Assembly (NCBI GenBank): GCA_036796255.1
Contig: DAIRDH010000003.1
Span: forward strand, 29,418-93,417
DNA from: T3Sed10-241 sp036796255
GTDB lineage: Bacteria; Bacteroidota; Bacteroidia; Flavobacteriales_D; Cryomorphaceae
Length of the DNA stretch: 64,000 nt
Direction of reading: 5' to 3'
Shown: positions 7,373 to 16,615 of the stretch, one piece after another
How the letters are laid out: the number at the start of each line of letters is the position of its first letter
Numbering within the stretch: the stretch's first letter is position 1
Program-made: the position numbers and the translations under genes
Notes under the pieces: model-generated
Databases searched by the model: none
The model's input: the letters and a program-made list of their open reading frames with translations, nothing else
What the model was told of the DNA's origin: nothing

Positions 7373-8084
7373 GACTGCAATTTGTCTGATTGCCTGTGAG
7401 AAAACCTCAAGTGACGAAACGCCACCTGCGATTGTTCGCTATCAACTCATGGCAGATACTGTTCTGCCCCAAGATATGCTCACTGTAAATGTAATTGTAC
7501 GAGACAATGAAGACCTGAATCAGATGCGGTTTAGGATAAAAGAAGCATTTGCAAAATCATTCTCTCCCTGGAGCGAAATCAGAATTATCGATATTCAAGG
7601 CTTTGAGCACGAAGGCGCGTATACTTTTGAGGTGCCCGATTCAGCGGCAGCGGGCATGTACGAAATTGGTTTTCAGGTGGCCGATTTTCAAGGCAATGGT
7701 TCCATTGATTCGCTGATTACCTTTTTTGTGGAGCAGCCTGGAATGCAGCCGGTATTTGATGGGGTCGCAACCGTTCCTGCCGCTGATGCCGATAACGTGA
7801 TTATTGTAATTCTGGATTCAGACACCATGTCCTTCTCTGGCATTGTAAGCGATGAAAATGGACTTGAAAGGGTCACTTTTGAATTCAAGAGCGCAAGGGG
7901 AAGTAATCTCAGGTCTTCGAACTATACTTTTGGCGACAGCCTGGTAACCTTGTGGAATCTTGCTTTGGCTGATTCCGTTTTTTTCGGCAATGACAGTCAG
8001 CTGCCGGTGGAACTTGTTATCAAAGCCATCAATAGTGAAGGCAATCAATCTAGACGGCGCTTCGGTCTGTCTTTCTTTGATTGA
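7347..8084 (+). CDS. DUF4625-like lipoprotein
   Basis: A 245-aa lipoprotein with lipobox CLIAC, followed by a DETPPAIVRYQLM linker and two beta-sandwich-like segments (VNVIVRDNEDLNQMRFRI and later SFSGIVSDENGLERVTFEF). The shape and neighbourhood fit the DUF4625 family, which accompanies metal-type TonB receptors in Bacteroidota. An upstream in-frame TTG (7341) exists, but ATG 7347 gives the normal signal peptide. Its start codon sits in the loop of a perfect hairpin, so translation may be structurally controlled. Ligand and role are unknown; surface metal or cofactor handling is inferred from context. Confidence 0.7.
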   Translation: MRKVGFLFLTAICLIACEKTSSDETPPAIVRYQLMADTVLPQDMLTVNVIVRDNEDLNQMRFRIKEAFAKSFSPWSEIRIIDIQGFEHEGAYTFEVPDSAAAGMYEIGFQVADFQGNGSIDSLITFFVEQPGMQPVFDGVATVPAADADNVIIVILDSDTMSFSGIVSDENGLERVTFEFKSARGSNLRSSNYTFGDSLVTLWNLALADSVFFGNDSQLPVELVIKAINSEGNQSRRRFGLSFFD

Positions 8085-8216
8085 TTTGCGATGAGGCTGC
8101 TGTAGTAGTATACCGTTGGCGCGACCATGTGAAAAACTTTTGTGCTGGATATGTATTGTCACCCTTAATTTCTCCTTCTTTGCTGCTTTGATAAGCACGC
8201 AATACCGGGCAGCTCT

Positions 8217-8993
8217 ATGAATGCGAAAATCCACCTTGCCGAGCAGACGATTCAGACTATGCTTGGTGAGCCACTCGAACCGCGGGGTAGGGCTTACTTT
8301 ATACCGCTAGGCACAGGCCGTCGTCTGGCAATAAGTGATGTGCACGGTTGCTTTGAAACATTGGCAAGTTTGCTCGAAAAAGTTGGCTTGAATAAGGATG
8401 ATCAACTCTTTATGCTTGGCGACTTTATAGACCGGGGGCCGTATTCCCGCCTCACTGTTAAATATGTGAAGTCGCTCATTGTATCGGGCTATCAGGTCTA
8501 TCCATTGCGTGGAAACCATGAGCAACTCTTTCTTGACTTCAACCGCACGCATCCGCACAAGCTCGCCCTATTTGCCGAAAGGCAAAACGCTGCCCATATG
8601 CTTAAAAACCAGCAAACCTTGTGGGCTGGAATGGACCGCTTCTTTGGGGTGCTGCCTTATTATTATGAAACAGACCAGCATTTGCTGTGCCATGCCGGAT
8701 TTGATACGAGAAGTAAAAATCCATTTCGGTCTTGGCACCACATGCTCTGGACCAGGCAGTTTGAATACGATATGACTATTTACGAAGGCAAGCGCATCAT
8801 TCATGGCCATGTACCCAACTCATTGAAGCGGATTGAAAGCGCAGCTGCGGCTGGGGCCAAAATTTGTCCCATCGACAACGGATGCGTGCGTTCAGGGCAT
8901 CAGGGGTATGGGCGGCTGGTGTGTATAGATTTGGATACCGGTGAGTTATGGAAGAAGAAGAACGCAGATACCGTAGCAGTAGCTATACCGTAG
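8217..8993 (+). CDS. PPP-family metallophosphoesterase (serine/threonine phosphatase-like)
   Basis: A 258-aa calcineurin-like phosphoesterase of the PPP type. The metal and catalytic motifs are all present in order: SDVHGCF (GDxHG equivalent), GDFIDRGPYS (GDxxDRG), and LRGNHEQLF (GNHE), followed by distal histidines in LCHAGF and IHGHVPN. Bacterial relatives (PrpA type or ApaH-like) dephosphorylate proteins or cleave dinucleoside polyphosphates; sequence alone does not decide which. No signal peptide, so cytoplasmic. The gene stands alone, convergent with the minus-strand operon that ends at 9000. Confidence 0.88.
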   Translation: MNAKIHLAEQTIQTMLGEPLEPRGRAYFIPLGTGRRLAISDVHGCFETLASLLEKVGLNKDDQLFMLGDFIDRGPYSRLTVKYVKSLIVSGYQVYPLRGNHEQLFLDFNRTHPHKLALFAERQNAAHMLKNQQTLWAGMDRFFGVLPYYYETDQHLLCHAGFDTRSKNPFRSWHHMLWTRQFEYDMTIYEGKRIIHGHVPNSLKRIESAAAAGAKICPIDNGCVRSGHQGYGRLVCIDLDTGELWKKKNADTVAVAIP

Positions 8994-8999
8994 TTTGGC

Positions 9000-9509
9000 C
9001 TATGCAAAGCGCATAAACCAACTCTCTCCAAGCGGAAGCATCCAGAACTGCTTCATGTCGCCAAGGTTGGCCACCAGGTTATTGAACACTATAGTGTTCT
9101 CATTCACCTGACCCGATTTTAAAGCTGCGCCCAGGTCATTAAGGTGTATGGTATTCACTTGCTGATCAGGACTCAGGTAGGCCATCAGCATTCTGTTCAT
9201 GAATGAAATCTGATATTCCTTCTCAAGGTTTTGAATGAAACGCACGGAGCTATCAATGGAACATCCCGATGCACCGGCCACACTTTCATCGGCAACAAGG
9301 CAGATGAACCGTTCGAACATTACAAAGACTTCAGCTTTGAGCTTTTGGTTGTGGGCTGTCCAGCTATTGGCGAATTGCCCGCATGATTTCAGTAAACCTT
9401 CCAATTCAGAAATCTCAAAATTACGGTCGCTTTGGTATATCCACACGCGGCTGTTGTCCGGAAAGCCTTTTGGCAAATCAAGGTCTACCGGGCTAAATGC
9501 TTCTTTCAT
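9000..9509 (-). CDS. Conserved Bacteroidota hypothetical protein (often mislabelled ABC transporter ATPase)
   Basis: A 169-aa cytoplasmic protein widespread in Bacteroidota. Marks are SRVWIYQSDRNFE near the N-terminus, a central WTAHNQKLKAE, the ASGCSIDSSVRFIQNLE block with a conserved Cys, NTIVFNNLVAN, and a final LGESWFMRFA. Databases often call relatives 'ABC transporter ATPase', but there is no Walker A, signature or Walker B motif. Its start overlaps the stop of the CCG-domain gene (ATGA), so it is the last gene of the amidase/MCE/Fe-S operon. Function unknown; a role tied to the redox pair is only an inference from gene order. Confidence 0.85.
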   Translation of the reverse strand: MKEAFSPVDLDLPKGFPDNSRVWIYQSDRNFEISELEGLLKSCGQFANSWTAHNQKLKAEVFVMFERFICLVADESVAGASGCSIDSSVRFIQNLEKEYQISFMNRMLMAYLSPDQQVNTIHLNDLGAALKSGQVNENTIVFNNLVANLGDMKQFWMLPLGESWFMRFA

Positions 9510-10300
9510 AATTCGGCAGCATTTGCGATGAGTTCAGCAACATCGTACACTTTTACCTCATCTTCTTTTTCAAAATTCTTAACCCCATCAGTCATCATGG
9601 TATTGCAAAAAGGGCAACCCGTGGCGATGACCTGGGGCTTGAGCTCAAGGGCCTCTTCACTGCGCTCGATATTGACTTCTTTATTTCCGGGTTCGGCCTC
9701 TTTGAACATTTGCGCACCACCGGCGCCACAACAAAGGCCTTTGGACTTGCATCTGCGCATTTCGACCAGCTCAGCGTCCAGTTTTTCAATCAATTCGCGT
9801 GGCGCTTCATACTCACCATTGCCGCGGCCCAGATAGCAAGGGTCGTGGAAAGTGATGCGTTTCCCTTTGTACAGGCCTCCGCCCTGGAGCGTGATTTTTC
9901 CTTCGCCAATGAGCTTTTGGATGAATTGGGTATGGTGGAGCACCTCATAGTTGCCTCCCAGTTCGGGATATTCATTTTTCAGTGTATTGAAGCAATGTGG
10001 GCACCCTGTTACGATGCGTTTTACTTCGTATCCATTGAGAACCTGAATGTTCATCATGGCCTGCATCTGGAATAGAAACTCATTGCCTGCGCGCTTGGCA
10101 GGGTCTCCCGTACAGCCTTCTTCCGTGCCCAAAACGGCAAATTTCACTTCCGCTTTGTTCAGGATTTTCACAATGGCTTTGGTAATCTTTTTCGCGCGGT
10201 CGTCAAAACTTCCAGCGCAACCCACCCAAAACAACACTTCAGGCACTTCGCCTGCAGCAATCATTTCGGCCATGGTGGGGACTTTTAAAGTTGTGCTCAT
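9506..10300 (-). CDS. CCG-domain (Fe-S)-binding oxidoreductase subunit
   Basis: A 264-aa protein with two cysteine-rich CCG domains, as in heterodisulfide reductase HdrB, GlcF and LutA. Visible motifs are FWVGCAGSFDDRA, a GCPHC pair, FHDPCYLGRGN, CCGAGGAQMF and a second GCPFC. CCG domains bind a noncubane 4Fe-4S cluster or handle thiol/disulfide or quinone electrons. It is encoded 16 nt after the membrane Fe-S/heme protein and almost certainly forms a complex with it. The electron donor and acceptor are unknown. The pair is conserved in Bacteroidota beside MCE and amidase genes. Confidence 0.9.
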   Translation of the reverse strand: MSTTLKVPTMAEMIAAGEVPEVLFWVGCAGSFDDRAKKITKAIVKILNKAEVKFAVLGTEEGCTGDPAKRAGNEFLFQMQAMMNIQVLNGYEVKRIVTGCPHCFNTLKNEYPELGGNYEVLHHTQFIQKLIGEGKITLQGGGLYKGKRITFHDPCYLGRGNGEYEAPRELIEKLDAELVEMRRCKSKGLCCGAGGAQMFKEAEPGNKEVNIERSEEALELKPQVIATGCPFCNTMMTDGVKNFEKEDEVKVYDVAELIANAAEL

Positions 10301-10316
10301 TCAGATTTTTTTAAGT

Positions 10317-11642
10317 CTAGGCTTCTTCGGCCCATTTGAGTCGGTCTGCTTGTGAGAATGCCCATGGCGCACCATTGTTCTCTATATTGGTGTACATGCC
10401 ATTCAATTCGGTGGGTGATTGCGATTCTTCCATTACGAGGTACCTTCGCAGGTCTACAATGATTTCCAAGGGGCTTATGTTTACCGGACAAGCCTGAACA
10501 CAGGCATTGCAGGTGGTACATGCCCAGAGCTCTTCGGGAGTGATGTAATCGCCCAACAGTGATTTACCATCATCATAATCAGCACCGTGCTTGTCAATGT
10601 TTTTGCCAACTTCCTCGAGGCGGTCGCGCGTGTCCATCATGATCTTGCGTGGCGAGAGCTTCTTGCCAGTAATGTTGGCCGGGCACTCGGACGTACATCG
10701 ACCACACTCTGTGCATGAATACGCATCCATGAGATTTTTCCATGTCAGGTCTTTAACATCTTTGGCACCAAATTTCTCTGGAACAGCATTGGGATCTGCT
10801 TCGGGCTGAGCGGCATAGGGATCAGCATCCGGATCCATCATAAGTTTTACCTCGGCAGTCACTTTGTCCATATTGCTGAAATGCCCCTGATTCCTCAAGT
10901 TGCTGAAATAGGTATTGGGAAATGCCAGGATGATGTGAAAGTGCTTGGAAATAGGCAGGTAGTTGAGAAAAAGCAATATTCCAACGATGTGGGCCCACCA
11001 GGCAATACGTTCAACCATGATTAAAGTTGAAACGCTATAATCGGCGAGCATTGGTGCGAAAAGTCCACTGATCGGAAATGAACCTGCCTGTACATAATGT
11101 GGGGCATCATTTGCCTGAAGCGCACTGTCGGCAGCATTCATAGTCAGGAATGCCCCCATTAGGAAGATCTCGACCCATAGAATAATGTAGGCATCACTCT
11201 TTGGCCAACCTTTAAGCTCGGCCATGCTCAGGCGTCGTATCGCACCTCCATATCGACGAATCAAAAATACCACACAAGCCAAAAGGACCAATGCAGCCAA
11301 AACTTCGAAGCTGGCTATCAACACGTCGTAAGCGGGCCCTAGCGGTGCAAATACCCTGTGGGTACCAAAAACACCATCTATGATTATCTCAAGGACTTCA
11401 ATGTTGATGATTACGAAGCCTACATAAATCAAAATGTGCATGAATCCGGCAAAAGGCCTCGCAACCATTTTTGATTGGCCCAAAGCCACGCGTGTCATCA
11501 CGGCCAAGCGCTCTGCTTTGTTGTCAGAGCGATCTACATCTTTGCCCAGCAATATGTTACGGCGAATTTTTTTTACCTGAAGTGCGAATGCAACGACCGC
11601 TGCTGTAAGGACTATCAGGAAAATAATGTTTGCTATACCCAT
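10317..11642 (-). CDS. Membrane 4Fe-4S dicluster oxidoreductase subunit (HdrC/DsrM-like)
   Basis: A 441-aa protein. The N-terminal two-thirds has about five or six membrane helices resembling the cytochrome b-type NarI/DsrM fold, with histidines such as GFMHILIY and WAHIVG that could bind haem. The C-terminal third carries two 4Fe-4S motifs, CTECGRCTSECP and CTTCNACVQACP, as in HdrC and GlcF. It probably moves electrons between the quinone pool and the CCG protein encoded next. It follows the MCE gene by 10 nt in the same operon. Its physiological substrate is not known to me. Confidence 0.88.
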   Translation of the reverse strand: MGIANIIFLIVLTAAVVAFALQVKKIRRNILLGKDVDRSDNKAERLAVMTRVALGQSKMVARPFAGFMHILIYVGFVIINIEVLEIIIDGVFGTHRVFAPLGPAYDVLIASFEVLAALVLLACVVFLIRRYGGAIRRLSMAELKGWPKSDAYIILWVEIFLMGAFLTMNAADSALQANDAPHYVQAGSFPISGLFAPMLADYSVSTLIMVERIAWWAHIVGILLFLNYLPISKHFHIILAFPNTYFSNLRNQGHFSNMDKVTAEVKLMMDPDADPYAAQPEADPNAVPEKFGAKDVKDLTWKNLMDAYSCTECGRCTSECPANITGKKLSPRKIMMDTRDRLEEVGKNIDKHGADYDDGKSLLGDYITPEELWACTTCNACVQACPVNISPLEIIVDLRRYLVMEESQSPTELNGMYTNIENNGAPWAFSQADRLKWAEEA

Positions 11643-11652
11643 TTCTTTAATC

Positions 11653-12678
11653 TCATTGATTGGCAGAGTTCACGTATTCTTTAAGTTGTTCCAGCTCAGC
11701 ACGCGACAACTCCACATCTTTATTCTTTCTACCAAAAACAGAGAAGTGCATGTATCTGTTTGGATTCACCCTCAAATCTTCCACCAGTAGATCCATATTG
11801 TCGGCCGCGCTCTCAAGTTTTTTGTATAATTCATCGTCGTTGATCAGCAAGCCAAGGGTTCCTTCACCTCTGTTAATTTTTTCAATGGTTTCATTGACCT
11901 GTGCCATGGCCTTGTTGGCATTGACAATCGTTTTGGCGATATCGGCCTTCGCAAGGGTGTCGCTGATAGCAGAAAAATTTCGGATCACGTTCTCAAGTTG
12001 ATCACTATTGTCGCTCATCACGCGCGACAGGTTCTGTACATTTTTGAAAATCGCCGAGATGCGGTTCTTCTCTTCCATGACAAGGGTATCGATTTGGAAT
12101 GCGGTGCGCTCCAAGCTTGCAATAGCATTGTTTATTCCCGAAAAACTTTCCACAATATTGTCCTGCGATTGGGTATTCAAAATGGCCTCTACCACTTTGA
12201 TAACGCTATCAACAGATGAGATGAGGCTTTCCGCTTTGATTTTGATTGGTCGGAGTTGTTCATTGACCTCATCTACTAAATCTGCCTCGATATCCGGGGT
12301 AAGCGTATCTCCCGATTGTGCCAATACACTGCTGCGGCCCAGTTGCAATTGAACCTGCATGGAGCCGAGTAGGTCGGCACTTCTCAAGACCGCTTTGGTA
12401 TCTTTTGGAATATTTACTTCTTCATTGATGGTCATGGTAACAAGCAAAAGATTGCCCTTATCGGGCAACATTTGCACTGATTTCACCTGTCCAATTTTGT
12501 AGCCGTTGAGCACCACTGGATTGGAAGGAGTAAGCCCATTCACCCTCGTATACATGCCGTAGTAAGTGGTAGACTTTGAGAATACTTCAATTCCTTTAAG
12601 AAAATTGACACCGACGTATGCCAGCAGCAGCGCTCCGACTACAACCACTGCTATTTTTGTTTCCTTGCGTAGTTTCAT
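11653..12678 (-). CDS. MCE (MlaD-like) family protein
   Basis: A 341-aa protein with one N-terminal membrane anchor (about residues 8-28), an MCE domain (about 38-115, YYGMYTRVNGLTPSNPVVLNG through TLTPDIEADL), and a long helical, coiled-coil-like C-terminal region. MCE proteins form hexameric rings that carry lipids between inner and outer membranes. The Mla-type ATPase and permease are not in the window. It is encoded 5 nt after the amidase, so envelope maintenance and the redox pair share a transcript. Confidence 0.9.
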   Translation of the reverse strand: MKLRKETKIAVVVVGALLLAYVGVNFLKGIEVFSKSTTYYGMYTRVNGLTPSNPVVLNGYKIGQVKSVQMLPDKGNLLLVTMTINEEVNIPKDTKAVLRSADLLGSMQVQLQLGRSSVLAQSGDTLTPDIEADLVDEVNEQLRPIKIKAESLISSVDSVIKVVEAILNTQSQDNIVESFSGINNAIASLERTAFQIDTLVMEEKNRISAIFKNVQNLSRVMSDNSDQLENVIRNFSAISDTLAKADIAKTIVNANKAMAQVNETIEKINRGEGTLGLLINDDELYKKLESAADNMDLLVEDLRVNPNRYMHFSVFGRKNKDVELSRAELEQLKEYVNSANQ

Positions 12679-12683
12679 TTCAA

Positions 12684-13853
12684 TTAATTGTTGAGGCTTT
12701 GAAGGGCTTCTTCCAGCGATATTCTCTTGTTTTGCTGATCGAAAGCCACCACGAATGCTCCTTTATAACCTGTTTTGCGAACACTCTTTTGAAGCTCCTT
12801 TGCTTCCTCATAAGTATGTGCAGTACCCCAAAGGTACTTATACATTCCGTTATCGCTGTGTTCTGATACGCCTTCGAGGCCATTGAAGTTTTCCGGGCTG
12901 TAATTGACCTGCTTGGATGACGACAATAGCTGGACTTTAAAGTACACTTTTTCGAAAGCAGGAGATGGTTTTGAAATGTTTTCTGTACTTACTCCGGGCA
13001 CTGATACAACCTCAGGCTTGGCTTCAGCTTCCTTGGCAGCCTCTATGTTTTCAAGTTGGACTTTGTATTCCTTGAAAGCCCTGTAAATAGCTGAAGCTAA
13101 ATAATCTTGCCCTTGTGCACTGATCAGAAAATCTTCTTCTTCTTTATTGGTGAGAAATCCCAGCTCAATAAGCACACTGGGCATGGTAGTAAATGATATT
13201 ACCCAATAAGGAGCCTGTCTTACGCCCCTGTCAGTCCTGCCAACCCGGGTGCGGAATTGATCTTGTACGCTTTTTGCAAACTTCAGGCTTTGATGGATGT
13301 GCGTATTTTGGCGTAAGCTCAGCTCTATAAGGCCTTCCGGCGAATTTGGATCAAAACCATCATAGTTTTTATCCCGGTCTTCCTCCAGAAGTATGGCCGA
13401 ATTTTCCCTTTGTGCTGCCTTCAGGTTTGCTTCTGTTTTAGCCGGCCCCATCACATACGACCCGGCACCCAAAGCCGATTCCTTGGTAAAGGCATCACAG
13501 TGTATGGATATGAACAGGTCGGCGCTTTTGGTATTCGCAAATTTGGTGCGCTCGTGCAAAGGCACAAAACTGTCGTCAGCGCGGGTGTAAAGTACTTCCA
13601 CATCGGGGAAGGCTTCATTGATGTATGCGCCCACTTTCTTGGCGACATTCAATGCCACTGTTTTCTCTGTAATCTTATACCGGCCAGTGCCAAGGTTGCC
13701 AGGGTCTTTACCTCCATGACCTGCATCGATGACTATTTTAGTGATCGCCTTCGATTTCACACTCTTTGGCATGGTAGCTGCTATGCAGAGCACCGCAACA
13801 ACAATTATACAGAAGGCAGATACCCACCAGTAAATTCCTTTATTTTGAATCAT
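12684..13853 (-). CDS. N-acetylmuramoyl-L-alanine amidase (Amidase_3) with SPOR-like C-terminus
   Basis: A 389-aa zinc amidase that cleaves the bond between MurNAc and the peptide stem. It has an N-terminal anchor or signal (about 10-27). The amidase_3 domain shows IVIDAGHGGKDPG (zinc His), the following ITEK (zinc Glu), LFISIHCDAF (zinc His) and LIELGFLTN (catalytic Glu). A C-terminal segment with YFKVQLLSSSKQ and TYEEAKELQKSVRKTGYKGAFVVAF resembles a SPOR domain, which binds denuded glycan at division sites. First gene of the minus-strand operon, divergent from the LptD-like gene with only a short shared upstream region. Confidence 0.9.
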   Translation of the reverse strand: MIQNKGIYWWVSAFCIIVVAVLCIAATMPKSVKSKAITKIVIDAGHGGKDPGNLGTGRYKITEKTVALNVAKKVGAYINEAFPDVEVLYTRADDSFVPLHERTKFANTKSADLFISIHCDAFTKESALGAGSYVMGPAKTEANLKAAQRENSAILLEEDRDKNYDGFDPNSPEGLIELSLRQNTHIHQSLKFAKSVQDQFRTRVGRTDRGVRQAPYWVISFTTMPSVLIELGFLTNKEEEDFLISAQGQDYLASAIYRAFKEYKVQLENIEAAKEAEAKPEVVSVPGVSTENISKPSPAFEKVYFKVQLLSSSKQVNYSPENFNGLEGVSEHSDNGMYKYLWGTAHTYEEAKELQKSVRKTGYKGAFVVAFDQQNKRISLEEALQSLNN

Positions 13854-13876
13854 CGCGCGCTAATTCTTTAGTTTTG
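13844..13876 (+). promoter_or_regulatory. Probable promoter of the LptD-like gene
   Basis: TTTG at 13844-13847 and TAGTTTTG at 13869-13876 match Bacteroidota -33 and -7 elements with a slightly long 21-nt spacer. Transcription would start near 13883, which excludes the TTG at 13874 as the translation start of the downstream gene. Confidence 0.45.
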
Positions 13877-13933
13877 CACGTTTGTAACATTGTAGCAATC
13901 ATTAAAAGTACGCAAGTCACAGCCAGCGCCTGT

Positions 13934-16615
13934 GTGGTAAAGTTAGTATTTATCCTTGTGTGCCTGTTCATAATTGGACTGTCTGAAGGCATCGCACAGG
14001 TGGATACTTTATTGGCGCCTATTGATGGTGGCATCATGCTATTGAGCGATAGTTTAGTCATGGATGACGAGGGTGTTGCGGTAGTTGATTCCACTGATAT
14101 TGCCAAAAATGATACCACAGTTGTAGATCAGGCAAACCAAGAAGAGGGAGCACTCAATGAAATCATTCATTACAGTGCGCGTGATTCAATCGACAATGAC
14201 TTAATAAGCCGTAAAGTCTATTTATACGGCAGTGCAGAAGTCAATTTTGGAACCATCACTTTAAAGGCTGAGCGCATTGAGTATGATTTTGAGAATTATC
14301 AGGTTCACGCCGAAGGTATTCAGGACTCGGTAGGAGCGTGGATAGGTACCCCTGAATTTGTAGACAATGGCGAAGAATATGACGCCTTTACAATGGACTA
14401 CAACTTCAAAAGTAAGAAAGCCAGTATTAAAAAAGTAGAAACCGCCGTAATTGAGGGAACCCTTACTGGGCGCGATGTGAAAATCATTGATGGTGGGCAG
14501 GTGATCTATATAGCCAAGGGCGAGTACTGCCCGTGCGAAGATCCAAACGCAAAAACCCGTTTCAAAATAAGTAAACTCAAGGTAATCAAGGATGATAAAA
14601 TTGTGACTGGCCCTGGCTATTTGGCATTTTATGGCGTACCCACACCTTTGGCATTCCCTTTCGGATTTTTTCCAAATACGGAGAAAAAGCAGGCCGGACT
14701 AATAATTCCAAGTTATGGAAACGCCCAGCGTCAGGGTTATTTCCTCAACGACCTTGGATTCTATTTGCCCTTAGGCGACAACATAGATACCAAAATCCTT
14801 ACAGACCTTTATTCCCGTGGTAGCTGGGGCGTGCAGAATTACACCCGCTACAAAAAGCGTTACAAATACGATGGTAATTTTAATGTTCAATACAACAACA
14901 ATGTGCTGGGCGAACGCGAATTGGGAACATTTTCGGAAACGAAACTTTTCTTTATCACATGGAGACATACACAGGACCCCAAAGCCAAACCTATGTCGAG
15001 CTTTTCTGCTGATGTAAATGCCGGTAGTTCATCTACCTTTCAAAACAACCTCAATGCCTCACAAAATGATTTCTTAACCAATACCTTCCGATCTAACATT
15101 CGTTACCAGCAAAACTTTTATGACTCTCCATGGACCCTTGCTGCAAATATGGGCCACGATCAAAACTCACGCAGCGGAGTCTTCAACTTTATACTTCCCG
15201 ATATAGCGATCAACCGCGCCAGAACTTTTCCGCTCAAGGGTTTATTTAATACAGGAGCCAAGCAGCGATGGTATGAAAAGTTTGGACTTACTTACTCTTC
15301 TTCAATCAGAAACACGCTTACTGTTAATGAAGTCGATTTGAGAATGAACAATATAGACTTCCTTCTCGGTGAGTTTCGAAATGGTATGCAACACCGTGCT
15401 GCGATTACCAATTCCTTGAAGGCCGGCCCAGTTACCATTAACCCATCTTTCAATTATACGGAGCGGTGGTATACCGAAACTTCAACGAGGGTGAGAAATC
15501 CAGAAACCGGACTTTTCGAGCAGGAAACCAATCCGGGATTTGCGCGAAATGGAGATTGGAACCTCAGTGCAGCCCTCACCACCAAACTGTACGGAATGTA
15601 TTCATTTAAAAGCAACTGGCTTAATGCAATTCGACACACCATTACACCGTCACTTTCATTTACTTACCGTCCTGATTTTGACACCCGCGTATGGGGCTTT
15701 TATGGCAATGAAGGGCGACTGGAGAGCTATTCACCTTTTGAAGGTGCCATTTTCGGGCAGTCGCCCGCCGGAGAACAAGGATTGATAACCTTCTCATTGA
15801 TCAACAATGTGGAAGCCAAGGTAGCGAGCAAGCGCGACAGCACAAGCAAGTACACCAAAATACCACTTTTGGAAAACCTTACGGTAAATACGAGCTACAA
15901 TATAGCTGCTGACTCGCTTAACTTGTCGATCATTTCACTTTCGGGCCGAACTAAAATCACGAAATATGCCAATATCGTATTTCGCGGCGCATTTGATCCC
16001 TACGCAAGGGTGGCGGTTGAGAACAATGGACGAAATGAAGTAGTGGCTGTGGATAGATTCCTACTGGCTCAGGGAGAAGGGCTGGCCAGTTTTGAAGCAG
16101 GAAATATCGCCATCAATGCCAATCAACTGGGGAGCTCAATGTTTGAACGACGGGGAAAAGAAGAATCTGTAGTTGAAGAAGAAGGTGATGAAAATGAGGT
16201 GATTGAAAGCTCACTGTCTAAATTCGTGAGCGGATTTAAAGTGCCTTGGACATTGAATTTTGGATATTCCCTTGATGCGCGTCGGGGACGTGAACCCATT
16301 GTGCTGGCTGAGGGTTTGGGCATTCGCGACTCCATCAATATTGTTCAGAGTATACAGATGACGGGGAGCTTTGACTTTTTCAAGAGGGTGAAGGTAAACT
16401 TCAATACCGGCTACGACTTTGTGCGAAATGAACTCACACCAACCACTTTTGTGGTTACTGTTGACCTGAATTGCTGGGAGCTCAATGCCCGTGTGGTGCC
16501 GTTTGGCTTCAGGCGTAGTTACAACATATCGCTGAATATCAAATCGTCCATGCTCCAGGACCTAAAGTTGGAGCGAAACCGTAACTTAGGCACAAATCAA
16601 AATTTCTTCAACTAA
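13934..16615 (+). CDS. LptD-like LPS-assembly outer-membrane protein
   Basis: Bacteroidota-type LptD that would insert lipopolysaccharide into the outer leaflet. No ATG exists near the 5' end. GTG at 13934 begins a clean signal peptide (VKLVFILVCLFIIG, then GIAQ) and gives 893 aa; the frame is open back to a TTG at 13874 that overlaps the -7 element. An OstA/LptA-like beta-jellyroll lies near 90-250 (KVYLYGSAEVNFGTITLKAE), with a CPCEDP cysteine pair, then a large beta barrel. The C-terminus ends LGTNQNFFN. The stop overlaps the next ATG (TAATG). An OstA-like protein is encoded nearby on the other strand. Confidence 0.85.
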   Translation: MVKLVFILVCLFIIGLSEGIAQVDTLLAPIDGGIMLLSDSLVMDDEGVAVVDSTDIAKNDTTVVDQANQEEGALNEIIHYSARDSIDNDLISRKVYLYGSAEVNFGTITLKAERIEYDFENYQVHAEGIQDSVGAWIGTPEFVDNGEEYDAFTMDYNFKSKKASIKKVETAVIEGTLTGRDVKIIDGGQVIYIAKGEYCPCEDPNAKTRFKISKLKVIKDDKIVTGPGYLAFYGVPTPLAFPFGFFPNTEKKQAGLIIPSYGNAQRQGYFLNDLGFYLPLGDNIDTKILTDLYSRGSWGVQNYTRYKKRYKYDGNFNVQYNNNVLGERELGTFSETKLFFITWRHTQDPKAKPMSSFSADVNAGSSSTFQNNLNASQNDFLTNTFRSNIRYQQNFYDSPWTLAANMGHDQNSRSGVFNFILPDIAINRARTFPLKGLFNTGAKQRWYEKFGLTYSSSIRNTLTVNEVDLRMNNIDFLLGEFRNGMQHRAAITNSLKAGPVTINPSFNYTERWYTETSTRVRNPETGLFEQETNPGFARNGDWNLSAALTTKLYGMYSFKSNWLNAIRHTITPSLSFTYRPDFDTRVWGFYGNEGRLESYSPFEGAIFGQSPAGEQGLITFSLINNVEAKVASKRDSTSKYTKIPLLENLTVNTSYNIAADSLNLSIISLSGRTKITKYANIVFRGAFDPYARVAVENNGRNEVVAVDRFLLAQGEGLASFEAGNIAINANQLGSSMFERRGKEESVVEEEGDENEVIESSLSKFVSGFKVPWTLNFGYSLDARRGREPIVLAEGLGIRDSINIVQSIQMTGSFDFFKRVKVNFNTGYDFVRNELTPTTFVVTVDLNCWELNARVVPFGFRRSYNISLNIKSSMLQDLKLERNRNLGTNQNFFN

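Noticed and set aside
9000..9509. ABC transporter ATPase as the product name
   Set aside because: Relatives are often called this, but no Walker A, signature or Walker B motif is present in the 169 residues.
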